64,000 bases of DNA, taken from the NCBI RefSeq assembly GCF_000297395.2, contig NZ_HF570108.1, forward strand, positions 609,843-673,842, read 5' to 3'. The notes beneath the pieces are model-generated. The model was not told the origin of the DNA, ran no database searches, and saw only the letters and a program-made list of their open reading frames with translations. The stretch is from Micromonospora lupini str. Lupac 08. GTDB lineage: Bacteria; Actinomycetota; Actinomycetes; Mycobacteriales; Micromonosporaceae. Made by a program: the position numbers and the translations under genes. This document shows positions 42,706 through 50,697 of the stretch, piece by piece (positions within the stretch are counted from its first letter, which is position 1; the number at the start of each line of letters is the position of its first letter).

Positions 42706-42743
42706 GCACCGGCCGGGCTGCGGGGCCGCGGCGGTCGGGTGGA

Positions 42744-43547
42744 TCAGGCGAAGTCCGCGGAGAGGTGTCCGCGCAGCGTGGCCAGCGCCCGGGTGATCAG
42801 CCGGGAGACGTGCATCTGGGAGACGCCGATCTGCTCGGCGATCTGGGCCTGGGTCAGGTTGCCGTGGAACCGCAGACTGAGGATCCGTCGTTCGCGCTCC
42901 GGCAGCGTGGCGAGCGCCGGGCCGAGGGCGACGCGGAGGTCGACGAGGTCGAACTCGTGGTCGTGCTCTCCGAGGGTGTCGCCCAGCTCCATGCCACCGT
43001 CGATGCCCATCGGGGTGGACAGCGAGGTCGCCCGGTACGCGCGGGCCCCCTCCAGCCCCTCCAGCACGGTCTCCTCGGAGACGTCGAGGTAGGCCGCGAT
43101 GTCGGCCACCGTGGGCGAGCGGCCCAGGGTGTGCGTCAGTGTGCTGTTGGCGGCGGTGATCGAGAGCCGGAGTTCCTGGAGGCGGCGCGGCACCCGCACC
43201 GCCCAGGTGCGGTCCCGGAAGTACCGCTTGATCTCGCCGACGATGGTCGGGATGGCGTACCCGCTGAAGTCGACACCCCGCGTGGCGTCGAAGTGGTCGA
43301 CGGCCTTGATGAGGCCGACCATGGCGGTCTGCGTCAGATCCTCGTCGGGGGCGCCGCGCCCCGAGTAGCGGCGGGCAAGGTGGCGGGCGAGCGGCAACCA
43401 CGCCTCGATGGCGCGCTCGCGCAGTGCCGGTCGGCGCGGGTCGTCGGCGGGGGTGGTGGCCAGCTCGACTATCAGTTCGTCGGTGGTGGCGGTGGTGCTC
43501 CGTCGGCCGAAGGCGGTGCCGGTGGTGGTTTCGACAGTCGTGACCAT
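42744..43547 (-). CDS. SigB/SigF/SigG-family RNA polymerase sigma factor
   Basis: 267 residues from the ATG at 43547, which follows AGAGGAC; an upstream in-frame start would overrun this site. Region 2 (DEDLTQTAMVGLIKAVDHFDATRGVDFSGYAIPTIVGEIKRYFRDRTW), region 3 (SPTVADIAAYLDVSEETVLEGLEGARAYRATSLSTP) and region 4 (LPERERRILSLRFHGNLTQAQIAEQIGVSQMHVSRLITRAL) identify a stress/sporulation type sigma-B-like factor. No anti-sigma gene is adjacent. Its own upstream region carries GGGTAA-type sequence, so autoregulation is possible. Confidence 0.95.
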   Translation of the reverse strand: MVTTVETTTGTAFGRRSTTATTDELIVELATTPADDPRRPALRERAIEAWLPLARHLARRYSGRGAPDEDLTQTAMVGLIKAVDHFDATRGVDFSGYAIPTIVGEIKRYFRDRTWAVRVPRRLQELRLSITAANSTLTHTLGRSPTVADIAAYLDVSEETVLEGLEGARAYRATSLSTPMGIDGGMELGDTLGEHDHEFDLVDLRVALGPALATLPERERRILSLRFHGNLTQAQIAEQIGVSQMHVSRLITRALATLRGHLSADFA

Positions 43548-43674
43548 GGGCTGGTCCTCTCCGCGCATGCCCGTCGACCAGGGCGACCGGAGGAATCCGA
43601 TGCGCTGTCGGCAGGACCACAACCACGGGCCTTGCCGCCGCGTCATGTCGTTCAGGTGTTGGCGTGCACGTTAC

Positions 43675-43709
43675 CCGAAAGTGTGAAGTATTACTAGCCG
43701 AAAGTATGA
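43675..43709 (-). promoter_or_regulatory. direct repeats and SigB-like -10 upstream of the sigma gene
   Basis: CCGAAAGTGTGA (43675-43686) and CCGAAAGTATGA (43698-43709) are direct repeats 23 bases apart on the plus strand. Read on the minus strand, the proximal one gives CTTTCGGGTAA, close to the GGGTAT/GGGTAA -10 of SigB/SigF promoters. The matching -35 is poor. Confidence 0.4.
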
Positions 43710-43787
43710 GATTGGGCAGCTCGGTGCGCTGCGCGGTGGGTTTGGGAGTGCCCCGGCGGCCGGTCACCCGGCCGCCGGGACGCTTCG

Positions 43788-44843
43788 TCAGGACTCGAGC
43801 TGTCGACGTCGGCGCACAAGCAGCAGCAGGGCTGCGCCGCTGGCGACGGCGATGCTGCCGACCGCGCTCAGGGCGGGCAGCAGGCCGCCGCCACCCCTAC
43901 CGCCGGTGACGGGCAGCTCGGTGCGGGTGGGGGCCACCGTGGGCTGCCCGGTCGGCGTCCCGGTGGGCTGGCCCGTCGGTGTCCCGGTGGGCTGGCCCGT
44001 CGGTGTCCCGGTGGGCTGCCCGGTCGGGGTGCCCGTCGGGGTTCCGGTCGGAGTGCTGGTGGGCGTGCCCGTCGGCGTACCGGTCGGCGTCGACGTGGGG
44101 GTTCCCGTCGGCTGGAGGCAGGCGGGCGCGTTGATGGTGTTGGTGTCGAGAGTGACCTCGCCGGTCCGTGCGAGGGCGCGGCCCTGGAGGGTGGCGCCGG
44201 TGTTCATGGCGATCGAGGTCTGGGCCAGGATGTTGCCCATGAAGCGGCTGCCGGTGCCAATCGTGGCCGAGCTGCCCACCTGCCAGTAGACGTTGCAGGG
44301 TGAGGCGCCGTTGATGAACACCACGCTGCTGCCGGAGGCGGTGACGAGGGTGGATGCGATCTGGAAGATGAACACCGCCGCCGGATCGTTCTGGCTGTCG
44401 AGCGTCAGCGTCCCGGTCAGCTGTGCGGCGCCGATCCGGTAGACCCCCGGAGTCAGCGTGGTGCCGCCCAGTTCGGCGGGCAGGTTGGTGAACGGCGTCC
44501 GACCGGCGGCGTCGTTGTACGCGGTGGTCAGGTCGTTCTTGGCCTGCAGCGCCACGGCGTCGGCCAGGTGGATCTCCCCGGCGACGACGCCTGGTGGGAA
44601 GCCGGTTGCGGCGCTGCCCGGGCTGACGCCCAGGCTCTGCGCCAGGAAGCTCGGCCCCGTGTTGGTGACCCTCTCGCCGGCCAGCACGGAGAAGTTCGCG
44701 GCCGTCCCGAGGTTTACCGGCGCCTCGGCTGCGCTCGCGCCGGTGCCGCTGAAGACGAGTACGGCGACGGCCGCGCCAGCGGCGGCGACGGCCGTCAACG
44801 CGGACATGACCGCGCGAGGTCGGCGCAATAATGTGCTTGTCAC
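43788..44843 (-). CDS. DUF3494 ice-binding-like surface protein with LPVTG anchor
   Basis: 351 residues from the GTG at 44843 (AAAGGG upstream). Signal peptide with RRPRAV and a hydrophobic stretch ending GTGASAAEA. The ice-binding (DUF3494) beta-helix follows: VNLGTAANFSVLAGERVTNTGPS, then GVYRIGAAQLTGTLTLD, FIFQIASTLVTASGSSVVF, CNVYWQVGSSATIGTGSRFMGNILAQTSIAM and GRALARTGEVTLDTNTI. A repeat linker of PTGTPTGQ units (about 24 bp each) leads to LPVTG, a membrane helix and RRRR, a sortase signal. Many DUF3494 proteins bind ice, others are adhesins; the Thr-rich face cannot be judged here. Confidence 0.92.
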   Translation of the reverse strand: MTSTLLRRPRAVMSALTAVAAAGAAVAVLVFSGTGASAAEAPVNLGTAANFSVLAGERVTNTGPSFLAQSLGVSPGSAATGFPPGVVAGEIHLADAVALQAKNDLTTAYNDAAGRTPFTNLPAELGGTTLTPGVYRIGAAQLTGTLTLDSQNDPAAVFIFQIASTLVTASGSSVVFINGASPCNVYWQVGSSATIGTGSRFMGNILAQTSIAMNTGATLQGRALARTGEVTLDTNTINAPACLQPTGTPTSTPTGTPTGTPTSTPTGTPTGTPTGQPTGTPTGQPTGTPTGQPTGTPTGQPTVAPTRTELPVTGGRGGGGLLPALSAVGSIAVASGAALLLLVRRRRQLES

Positions 44844-45115
44844 GATGTGCCCTTTCACGAATGCGTCGCACCGGACACCGGTCGGGTCGGCAGTGGGGCG
44901 GCCGGACCAGACCGCAGATGGACGTAATCGGACTTTTGCATAACAATGCCGCAAAGTTTCTATAACGCCCAAGATCCCTTCAAATAGCCCACCTTTACCG
45001 TTCGGCGGCGGCTCAGCCTGAGCGACGGCAGGGAGTCCCTCGTCTCGCCGGGCCTCCGCGTATTGGTCAGTTGGCCGCCGGGCTTCTACGGTGGTCAGGA
45101 CACGGGAGGTGGAGC

Positions 45116-46330
45116 TTGGTCGACGCCGGCGACGCGGTGCGTTGGTTGCAGCTCAACGCACCCCGGGGCGGGCCGGACGAATTGGCGCTCCTGGTCAGCC
45201 GGGCCGCGGGGGCAGTCGGTGCCACCGAGATCGTGATCTATCTGGCCGACTACAACCAGTCCTGTCTCGTGCCCCTGCTGGGCGCCGGTCTCGACCGGGA
45301 CGAGCTGACGATCGAGACGACCCTGGCCGGTCGGGCGTTCACCACCCTCGATGTGCAGCGTGCCGCCGACAACCCGGACCGGCTCTGGGTGCCCCTGCTG
45401 CTCGGCTGCGAGCGGCTGGGCGTGCTGGAGGTCGTGTCGCCGGCCGCCGCCGACACGGCGTTGGACGGGCCGGCCTGGGAATTGGCGGTCAACGTCGCCC
45501 AGGTCCTGGTGAACCGCAGGCTCTACGGCGATGTCGTCGAGCGGATGCGGCGGCGGCTGCCGATGCAGGTCGCCGCCGAGATCGTGTGGGGGCTGTTGCC
45601 GCCGCTGACCTTTGCGACCGACGATCTGGTGATCACCGCGATCCTCGAACCGTGCTACGACGTCGGCGGCGACATCTTCGACTACGCGCTGAACGGCGAC
45701 GTGCTCAGTCTCGGGCTCTTCGACACCTGCGGGCACGGCATCAAGGCGAGCACCCTGGCCTCCCTGGTGGTCAGCGCGTACCGCAACGCCCGCCGGTCCG
45801 GCCTCGACCTCGTCGACACGGCCATCAGCATCGACAGGTGGGTGCGCTCGGAGCACCCGAGCTACTTCGCGACCGCGCTGCTCGCCGAGCTGGACCGGCG
45901 CACCGGTCGGCTCCGGATCATCAACGCGGGGCACCCCGGCGCCATGCTGCTGCGCGACGGCAAGGCCATCCGGGAGCTGCCGGGGCCGACCGCGCTGCCG
46001 CTCGGCCTGGGCCACCTGTCAAAGGCGCGACCCCAGGTGCACGAGGAGGAGCTGCACCCCGGCGACCGCATCCTCGCCTACACCGACGGCATCACCGATG
46101 CGAAGAGCATCGACGGGGACCGGTTCGGGGTGGACCGGCTCGTCGACTTCGTCAACCGTGCCCTCAACGACGGGCTGCCCAGCCCGGAGACGATGCGCCG
46201 CCTGGTGCGTGCCGTCCTCGCGTACCAGGACGAGCAGCTCGACGACGACGCCACGGCCCTGTTCCTGGAGTGGCAGCCCCCGCACCTGCCGTTGGGCCAC
46301 CTGCGGCACGTCACCGCGCCCCAGCCCTGA
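45116..46330 (+). CDS. SpoIIE/RsbU-type PP2C phosphatase with GAF-like N terminus
   Basis: 404 residues from the TTG at 45116, chosen because GGGAGGTGGAG lies just upstream; no ATG or GTG is as well placed. Residues about 15-150 form a GAF-like sensor. The PP2C catalytic domain has EPCYDVGGDIFDYAL (metal-binding Asp), LFDTCGHGIKASTLASL, INAGHPGAMLLRDGK and LAYTDGITDAKS. Such phosphatases act on anti-anti-sigma factors in partner-switching. It lies 2.3 kb from the SigB-like sigma gene and may feed that pathway, though no STAS or anti-sigma gene is in the window. Confidence 0.9.
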   Translation: MVDAGDAVRWLQLNAPRGGPDELALLVSRAAGAVGATEIVIYLADYNQSCLVPLLGAGLDRDELTIETTLAGRAFTTLDVQRAADNPDRLWVPLLLGCERLGVLEVVSPAAADTALDGPAWELAVNVAQVLVNRRLYGDVVERMRRRLPMQVAAEIVWGLLPPLTFATDDLVITAILEPCYDVGGDIFDYALNGDVLSLGLFDTCGHGIKASTLASLVVSAYRNARRSGLDLVDTAISIDRWVRSEHPSYFATALLAELDRRTGRLRIINAGHPGAMLLRDGKAIRELPGPTALPLGLGHLSKARPQVHEEELHPGDRILAYTDGITDAKSIDGDRFGVDRLVDFVNRALNDGLPSPETMRRLVRAVLAYQDEQLDDDATALFLEWQPPHLPLGHLRHVTAPQP

Positions 46331-46346
46331 CCGTCGAGTGGGATTT

Positions 46347-46361
46347 TGCACTCCCAGTGCA
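46347..46361. promoter_or_regulatory. inverted repeat in the DUF2855 gene promoter
   Basis: TGCACT-CCC-AGTGCA (46347-46361) is a perfect inverted repeat 37 bases before the ATG. TTGTCT and TAGCGT downstream may be -35/-10. A TetR- or MarR-type regulator could bind; none is adjacent. Confidence 0.45.
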
Positions 46362-46397
46362 CTTGTCTCTCAATTCGAGGCTGTCTAGCGTCAGGCC

Positions 46398-47465
46398 ATG
46401 GCTGACTCGTGGACCTTCGCCGTGGCCCGTGAAGACCTGCACCACACCACGCTCGCCGACGCCGAGGCGCCCGCGCTGCCCGCCGGCGCGGCGCTGCTGC
46501 GCGTCGACCGCGTCGGCCTCACCGCCAACAACGTGACCTACGCGGTGCTCGGCGACGCCATGCGCTACTGGGAGTTCTTTCCGCCCGGTCCGCGCGGGCT
46601 CGGGCCGCAGTGGGGGCTTCCGCCGCTGTGGGGCTTCGCCGACGTGGTCGCCTCGACGGTTGCCGGGGTCGAGGCCGGTCAACGGGTCTACGGTTACCTG
46701 CCTCCCGCCGGCCACCTGGTGGTCCGGCCGGACCGGGTGGACGCGTCCGGGTTCCGCGACGTGAGCCCGCACCGGGCCGAGCTGCCCTCGCCGTACAACG
46801 CGTACCGTTCGACCGCTTCAGACCCGGCGTACCAGGCCGGTCAGGAGGATCTGCTGATCCTGTTCCGGCCGCTGTTCTTCACCTCGTTCATGCTCGCCGA
46901 CCAGGTCGTCGACAACGACTTCTACGGCGCGCGCTCGATCGTGCTGTCGTCGGCGTCGAGCAAGACGGCGTACGCCGCCGCGTCCGAACTGCACGGTCGC
47001 GGCCCGCGCCTGGTCGGGCTCACCTCGCCCGGCAACGTCGCGTTCACGCGGTCCCTCGGCTGCTACGACGACGTCGTCACGTACGACGACATCGACGCCC
47101 TCGACGCGGTCCCGACCGTGTACCTCGACCTGTCCGGCGCCCCCGCGACCCGGGCCGCGCTGCGCGGTCACCTCGGCGACCGGCTCGTCCGGGACATCGC
47201 GGTCGGGCTCACCAACCAGACGCCCAACGCGGACGCCGCCGGGGAGGTCTTCTTCGCGCCGGTGCAGATGCGCAAGCGCAGCCGGGACTGGGGCCGCGAC
47301 GGGCTCGACAGGCGGTTCACCGACGCCTGGCAGCGGTTCGTCCCGGCGGCGAGCGCATGGATCGACGTGCGGGTCGGCAACGGTCCCGAGGCCCTGCGGC
47401 ACGCGTGGCTCGACGTCCTCGCCGGTCGTACGCCGCCGCGCGTGGGCCACGTCGTCCAGTTCTGA
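46398..47465 (+). CDS. DUF2855 family protein
   Basis: 355 residues, cytoplasmic. The sequence follows DUF2855, an MDR-related family: VDRVGLTANNVTYAVLGDAMRYWEFFPP, GFADVVASTVAGVEAGQRVYGYLPP, LFRPLFFTSFMLADQVVDNDFYGARSIVLSSASSKTAYAAA and GPRLVGLTSPGNVAFTRSLGCYDDVVTYDD. This is a Rossmann-like half with no clear zinc site, so an oxidoreductase role is possible. Unknown substrate. It converges on an SDR gene with only 8 bases between the stops. Confidence 0.88.
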   Translation: MADSWTFAVAREDLHHTTLADAEAPALPAGAALLRVDRVGLTANNVTYAVLGDAMRYWEFFPPGPRGLGPQWGLPPLWGFADVVASTVAGVEAGQRVYGYLPPAGHLVVRPDRVDASGFRDVSPHRAELPSPYNAYRSTASDPAYQAGQEDLLILFRPLFFTSFMLADQVVDNDFYGARSIVLSSASSKTAYAAASELHGRGPRLVGLTSPGNVAFTRSLGCYDDVVTYDDIDALDAVPTVYLDLSGAPATRAALRGHLGDRLVRDIAVGLTNQTPNADAAGEVFFAPVQMRKRSRDWGRDGLDRRFTDAWQRFVPAASAWIDVRVGNGPEALRHAWLDVLAGRTPPRVGHVVQF

Positions 47466-47473
47466 GCCGACCG

Positions 47474-48274
47474 TCACGGGACGATCGCGTCCACGTAGCC
47501 GCCGTCGACCCGGACCGCCGCGCCAGTCGTCGCGGAGGCGAGCGGCGAGGCGAGGTACGTGACCATGTTGGCGATCTCCTCGGGCTCGATGAGGCGCTGG
47601 AGCAGCGACTGCGGACGGTGCTGCCGCATGAACTCCCGCTGCGCCTCCTCCCACGGCAGACTGTCGCCGACGAGCTCGGCCACGAAGTCCTCCACGCCCC
47701 CGGTGTGGGTCGGTCCGGCCAGCACCGAGTTGACTGTCACGCCGGTGCCGGCGGCGGCCTTCGCGAACCCGCGCGAGACGCCGAGCAGGGCCGTCTTCGA
47801 GACGCCATAGTGGATCATCTCGGCGGGGATGGCGACCGCCGAGTCACTGGCGATGTACTGCACCCGACCCCAGCCGCGTTCCATCATCCCGGGCAGGTAG
47901 GCGCGGGTCAGCCGGACGCCGGCCAGCACGTTCACCTCGAAGTAGCGACGCCACTCGTCGTCCGTGATCTCCAGAGCCGGAGTGGGGCCGAAGACGCCGA
48001 GGTTGTTGACCAGGATGTCGACGCTGGGCAGGAGGTCGAGCACGCGAGCCGTACCGTCGTCGGTCGACACGTCGGCGTCCACCTCGACGACCTCGGCGCC
48101 GGGGACCTCGCCGCGCAGCGCCGTGGCCGCGCGCTCGACCGAGGCGGCGGTACGGCCGTTCACGGCGACCCGAGCCCCGGCGCGGGCGAGCGCGGCCGTG
48201 ATGGCGGCGCCGATTCCCTGGGTCGAGCCGGTCACCAGGGCGGTCCTGCCAGCAAGATCGATCTGAACCGTCAT
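47474..48274 (-). CDS. SDR-family oxidoreductase
   Basis: 266 residues from the ATG at 48274, after GGACAGGACAG. Cofactor motif TGSTQGIGAAITAAL, VNGRT (NADP-favouring basic region), NNLGVFG in place of NNAG, Ser in IASDSAVAI and Tyr/Lys in YGVSKTALLG. The C-terminal loop MRQHRPQSLLQRLIEPEEIANMVTYLAS is typical of bacterial SDRs. Substrate unknown. Its convergent pairing with DUF2855 need not imply a joint role. Confidence 0.92.
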   Translation of the reverse strand: MTVQIDLAGRTALVTGSTQGIGAAITAALARAGARVAVNGRTAASVERAATALRGEVPGAEVVEVDADVSTDDGTARVLDLLPSVDILVNNLGVFGPTPALEITDDEWRRYFEVNVLAGVRLTRAYLPGMMERGWGRVQYIASDSAVAIPAEMIHYGVSKTALLGVSRGFAKAAAGTGVTVNSVLAGPTHTGGVEDFVAELVGDSLPWEEAQREFMRQHRPQSLLQRLIEPEEIANMVTYLASPLASATTGAAVRVDGGYVDAIVP

Positions 48275-48582
48275 GTCTGTCCTGTCCGTTCGCACCACAC
48301 CGAACCCGGGTCGGGGGCCGGCTTCCGCAGTCTCGACCGTAGCCGTGCCGACTCGACCCGGCAGGGTGAGTCGGACAGATCACGCCCCGACCTGGGCCGG
48401 CGCGAGAACGCCCGCGATCGGCTGGTGGCGTCGGTCCCGTACCCGCCGGTTGCCCCCGGCCGCTAGGCTGTGGGTGCGGGCACCGATGGCCCATCGCCGG
48501 GCCCGCCCCTCCGCCTCTCCACGGCTTCGAAGCTGCCGACGACTGAGTCGAGCGCTGCCGTGCACATCTCCTGGAGCACCTC
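48275..48582. other. intergenic region with divergent starts, no gene seen
   Basis: 308 bases between the SDR start and the small ORF. It must hold the SDR promoter (minus strand) and the promoter of the small ORF and ECF-GH gene. I see no convincing palindrome. TAGGCT at 48464 to 48469 is a possible -10 with no good -35. Confidence 0.4.
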
Positions 48583-48780
48583 GTGCCCGATATGACGTCC
48601 GCCCGGAACCCCTTCACCATCGAGGGGGGCAGGGTCGTCGACGACGAGCGCAGTCCGGCCGCGGACGTCAGTGCCGCGTCCATGACCCGACTGCGTACCC
48701 CCTTCGCGGCCGAGGCCGAGGCCGAAGCCGGCGCCCCGGCCGACCGGCCCGACCGCCCGGAGGAGAAAACCGTAATCTGA
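48583..48780 (+). CDS. small hypothetical protein upstream of the sigma-glycosidase gene
   Basis: 65 codons from a GTG preceded by TGGAG; an in-frame ATG three codons later is the alternative. Sequence is polar and acidic: TSARNPFTIEGGRVVDDERSPAAD, then TRLRTPFAAEAEAEAGAPADRPDRPEEKTVI. No Cys, no membrane helix, no known domain. A perfect hairpin lies between its stop and the next gene. It could be a small regulator, a leader ORF or spurious; the ribosome site and the non-repetitive N-terminal half speak mildly for it. Confidence 0.45.
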   Translation: MPDMTSARNPFTIEGGRVVDDERSPAADVSAASMTRLRTPFAAEAEAEAGAPADRPDRPEEKTVI

Positions 48781-48810
48781 CCCGCTGCCGCTCGTCTCCG
48801 ATCACGAGGC

Positions 48811-48834
48811 GGACAGCGCGCACGCGCGCTGTCC
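48811..48834 (+). terminator. perfect 10-bp hairpin before the sigma-glycosidase gene
   Basis: GGACAGCGCG (48811-48820) pairs fully with CGCGCTGTCC (48825-48834) around the loop CACG, 11 bases before the AGGAGGAG ribosome site. It could be a terminator of the small ORF or an attenuator for the large gene. No T-run. Confidence 0.65.
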
Positions 48835-48861
48835 GGACCGAGCGCAGGAGGAGTGGGATCC

Positions 48862-50697
48862 ATGTCGTCAGCCGGTCGGGCAGCACCCGATCCCGGGCTG
48901 GTCGTCGCGGCTCGACAGGGCGACCGGCGCGCTCTCGACGACGTCGTGGCGGCCTCGCTTCCGCTGGTCTACAACATCGTCGGGCGCGCGCTCCGCGGCC
49001 ACGCCGACGTCGACGACGTCGTCCAGGAGACCCTGGTACGGGTGATCCGGCACCTGCCCGCGCTCAACGACCCGGCGGCCTACCGGTCCTGGCTCGTGGC
49101 GATCACCATCCGTCAGGTGCGCGACTGGGACCAGCGTCGCCGTGTCGCGCTCAACCGGGACGCCGGGCTCGACGCGATCCACAACGTGCCCGATCCGGCC
49201 TCCGACTTCGCCGGGATGACGATCCTCCGGCTCGGCCTCACCGACCAGCGACGTGAGGTCGCCGAGGCGACCCGCTGGCTCGATCCGGACGACCAGGAAC
49301 TGCTCTCGCTCTGGTGGCTGGAGGAGACCGGCGAGCTGACGCGTGCCGAGATCGCCGAGGCCGCGAGTCTGTCGCCGGGGCACCTCGCGGTGCGCATCCA
49401 CCGGATGAAGGAGCAGATCCAGAGTGCCCGGGGCGTCGTCCGCGCCCTGCATGCCCGTCCCGGCTGCCCGGACCTGGGCGCGGTGGCGGCCGAGTGGGAC
49501 GGCACTCCCAGCCCGCTGTGGCGCAAGCGGCTGGCCCGACACGTCCGTGACTGCGCGTTCTGCGGGCGCCTGGGCGCCGCGTTCCTGCCGATCGACCGGC
49601 TGCTCGCCGGCATGTCGCTGCTGCCGCTGCCGGCCGGCCTCAGCGCCCACGTCCCGAGCGCGACCGTGCCCCCGGCCGCCGCGCCGGCCGTCGTACCGCA
49701 TCCCCCGGGTGTCGCCGAGCTTGCGGTGCACGCGCCCCGCGGCCTGATTCCCTACCTGGCCGGGGGAGTGGTTGCGGCGGTCCTCACGATCACCACGTTG
49801 GTGGTGGCGCTGCCGGACGATCCGGCCGCCGCGCCCTCCTGGGCCGCCCCGACACCATCCGCGGCGCCCGTCGCCGTCGCCTCCGCCTCCGCCTCCCCGA
49901 GCAGCGCGCCGTCACCGAGCCCGCGCCCCTCGTCGAAGGCCGCGGTCGCACCGGCGGTCAGCTCCGCGCGCAAGGGCGTCGGGGTGTGGAACTTCGCCGG
50001 AGCGAGCCAGGCGTTGGCCAGCTCGAAGGCCGGCTGGTACTACACCTGGGGCACCCAGCACCCGGGGATCAGCACTCCGCGCGGCGCGACGTTCGTACCC
50101 ATGATCCGCAGCGCCGAGAACGTCACCGCCGCGGAGCTGACCCGGGCCAAGGCCGCAGGGCCCCACCTGCTCACCTTCAACGAGCCGGACCTGCCCGAGC
50201 AGGCGAACATGACAGTCGCGCAGGCCCTGGACCTGTGGCCGCAACTGATGGCGACGGGCAGCCGGCTGGGCAGCCCAGCGGTCGCCTTCGGCGGCGCCGA
50301 CCCGCAGGGTTGGCTGGACCGGTTCATGACCGGCGCCGAGGCCCGGGGTCACCGGGTGGACTTCATCACCCTGCACTGGTACGGCGCCGACTTCACCACC
50401 GCGGCGGCGGTGAACCAGCTTCGGCAGTACCTGCAGGCCGTCTACCAGCGGTACCACAAGCCCATCTGGCTGACCGAGTTCGCGCTGATCCGCTACGACG
50501 GCGGGCGTCAGCAGTTTCCCGGCCAGGAGCAGCAGGCGGCCTTCCTCACCGCGGCCACCGGCATGCTCGGCCAACTCTCCTACGTGCAGCGCTACGCCTG
50601 GTTCGGCCTGCCCGCCACCGACAAGGACCGGTCCGGGTTGTTCAGCGACGGCACCCGGGCGACAGTGATCGGCCGCGCGTTCCAGGCGGCACGTTGA
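48862..50697 (+). CDS. ECF sigma factor fused to zinc motif, membrane helix and GH128-type glycosidase domain
   Basis: 611 residues in one uninterrupted frame. The ATG at 48862 follows AGGAGGAG; the GTG at 48853 would overlap that site. Residues about 5-100 are sigma region 2 (ADVDDVVQETLVRVIRHLPAL) and about 120-185 region 4 (LTRAEIAEAASLSPGHLAVRIHRMKEQI). Then comes H-x3-C-x2-C (His227, Cys231, Cys234), the zinc signature of anti-sigma factors. A single membrane helix occupies about 298-317, then an Ala/Ser/Pro linker, and from about 372 an Asl1/GH128-type barrel with FNEPD (Glu441) and WLTEFAL (Glu539) as probable catalytic pair. Topology predicts sigma inside, glycosidase outside. It suggests a one-protein surface-glycan sensor whose sigma part is freed by proteolysis (inference). 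Confidence 0.88.
   Translation: MSSAGRAAPDPGLVVAARQGDRRALDDVVAASLPLVYNIVGRALRGHADVDDVVQETLVRVIRHLPALNDPAAYRSWLVAITIRQVRDWDQRRRVALNRDAGLDAIHNVPDPASDFAGMTILRLGLTDQRREVAEATRWLDPDDQELLSLWWLEETGELTRAEIAEAASLSPGHLAVRIHRMKEQIQSARGVVRALHARPGCPDLGAVAAEWDGTPSPLWRKRLARHVRDCAFCGRLGAAFLPIDRLLAGMSLLPLPAGLSAHVPSATVPPAAAPAVVPHPPGVAELAVHAPRGLIPYLAGGVVAAVLTITTLVVALPDDPAAAPSWAAPTPSAAPVAVASASASPSSAPSPSPRPSSKAAVAPAVSSARKGVGVWNFAGASQALASSKAGWYYTWGTQHPGISTPRGATFVPMIRSAENVTAAELTRAKAAGPHLLTFNEPDLPEQANMTVAQALDLWPQLMATGSRLGSPAVAFGGADPQGWLDRFMTGAEARGHRVDFITLHWYGADFTTAAAVNQLRQYLQAVYQRYHKPIWLTEFALIRYDGGRQQFPGQEQQAAFLTAATGMLGQLSYVQRYAWFGLPATDKDRSGLFSDGTRATVIGRAFQAAR

Noticed and set aside
48583..48780. RiPP precursor peptide
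   Set aside because: No Cys, no recognisable core or leader motif and no modification enzymes nearby.
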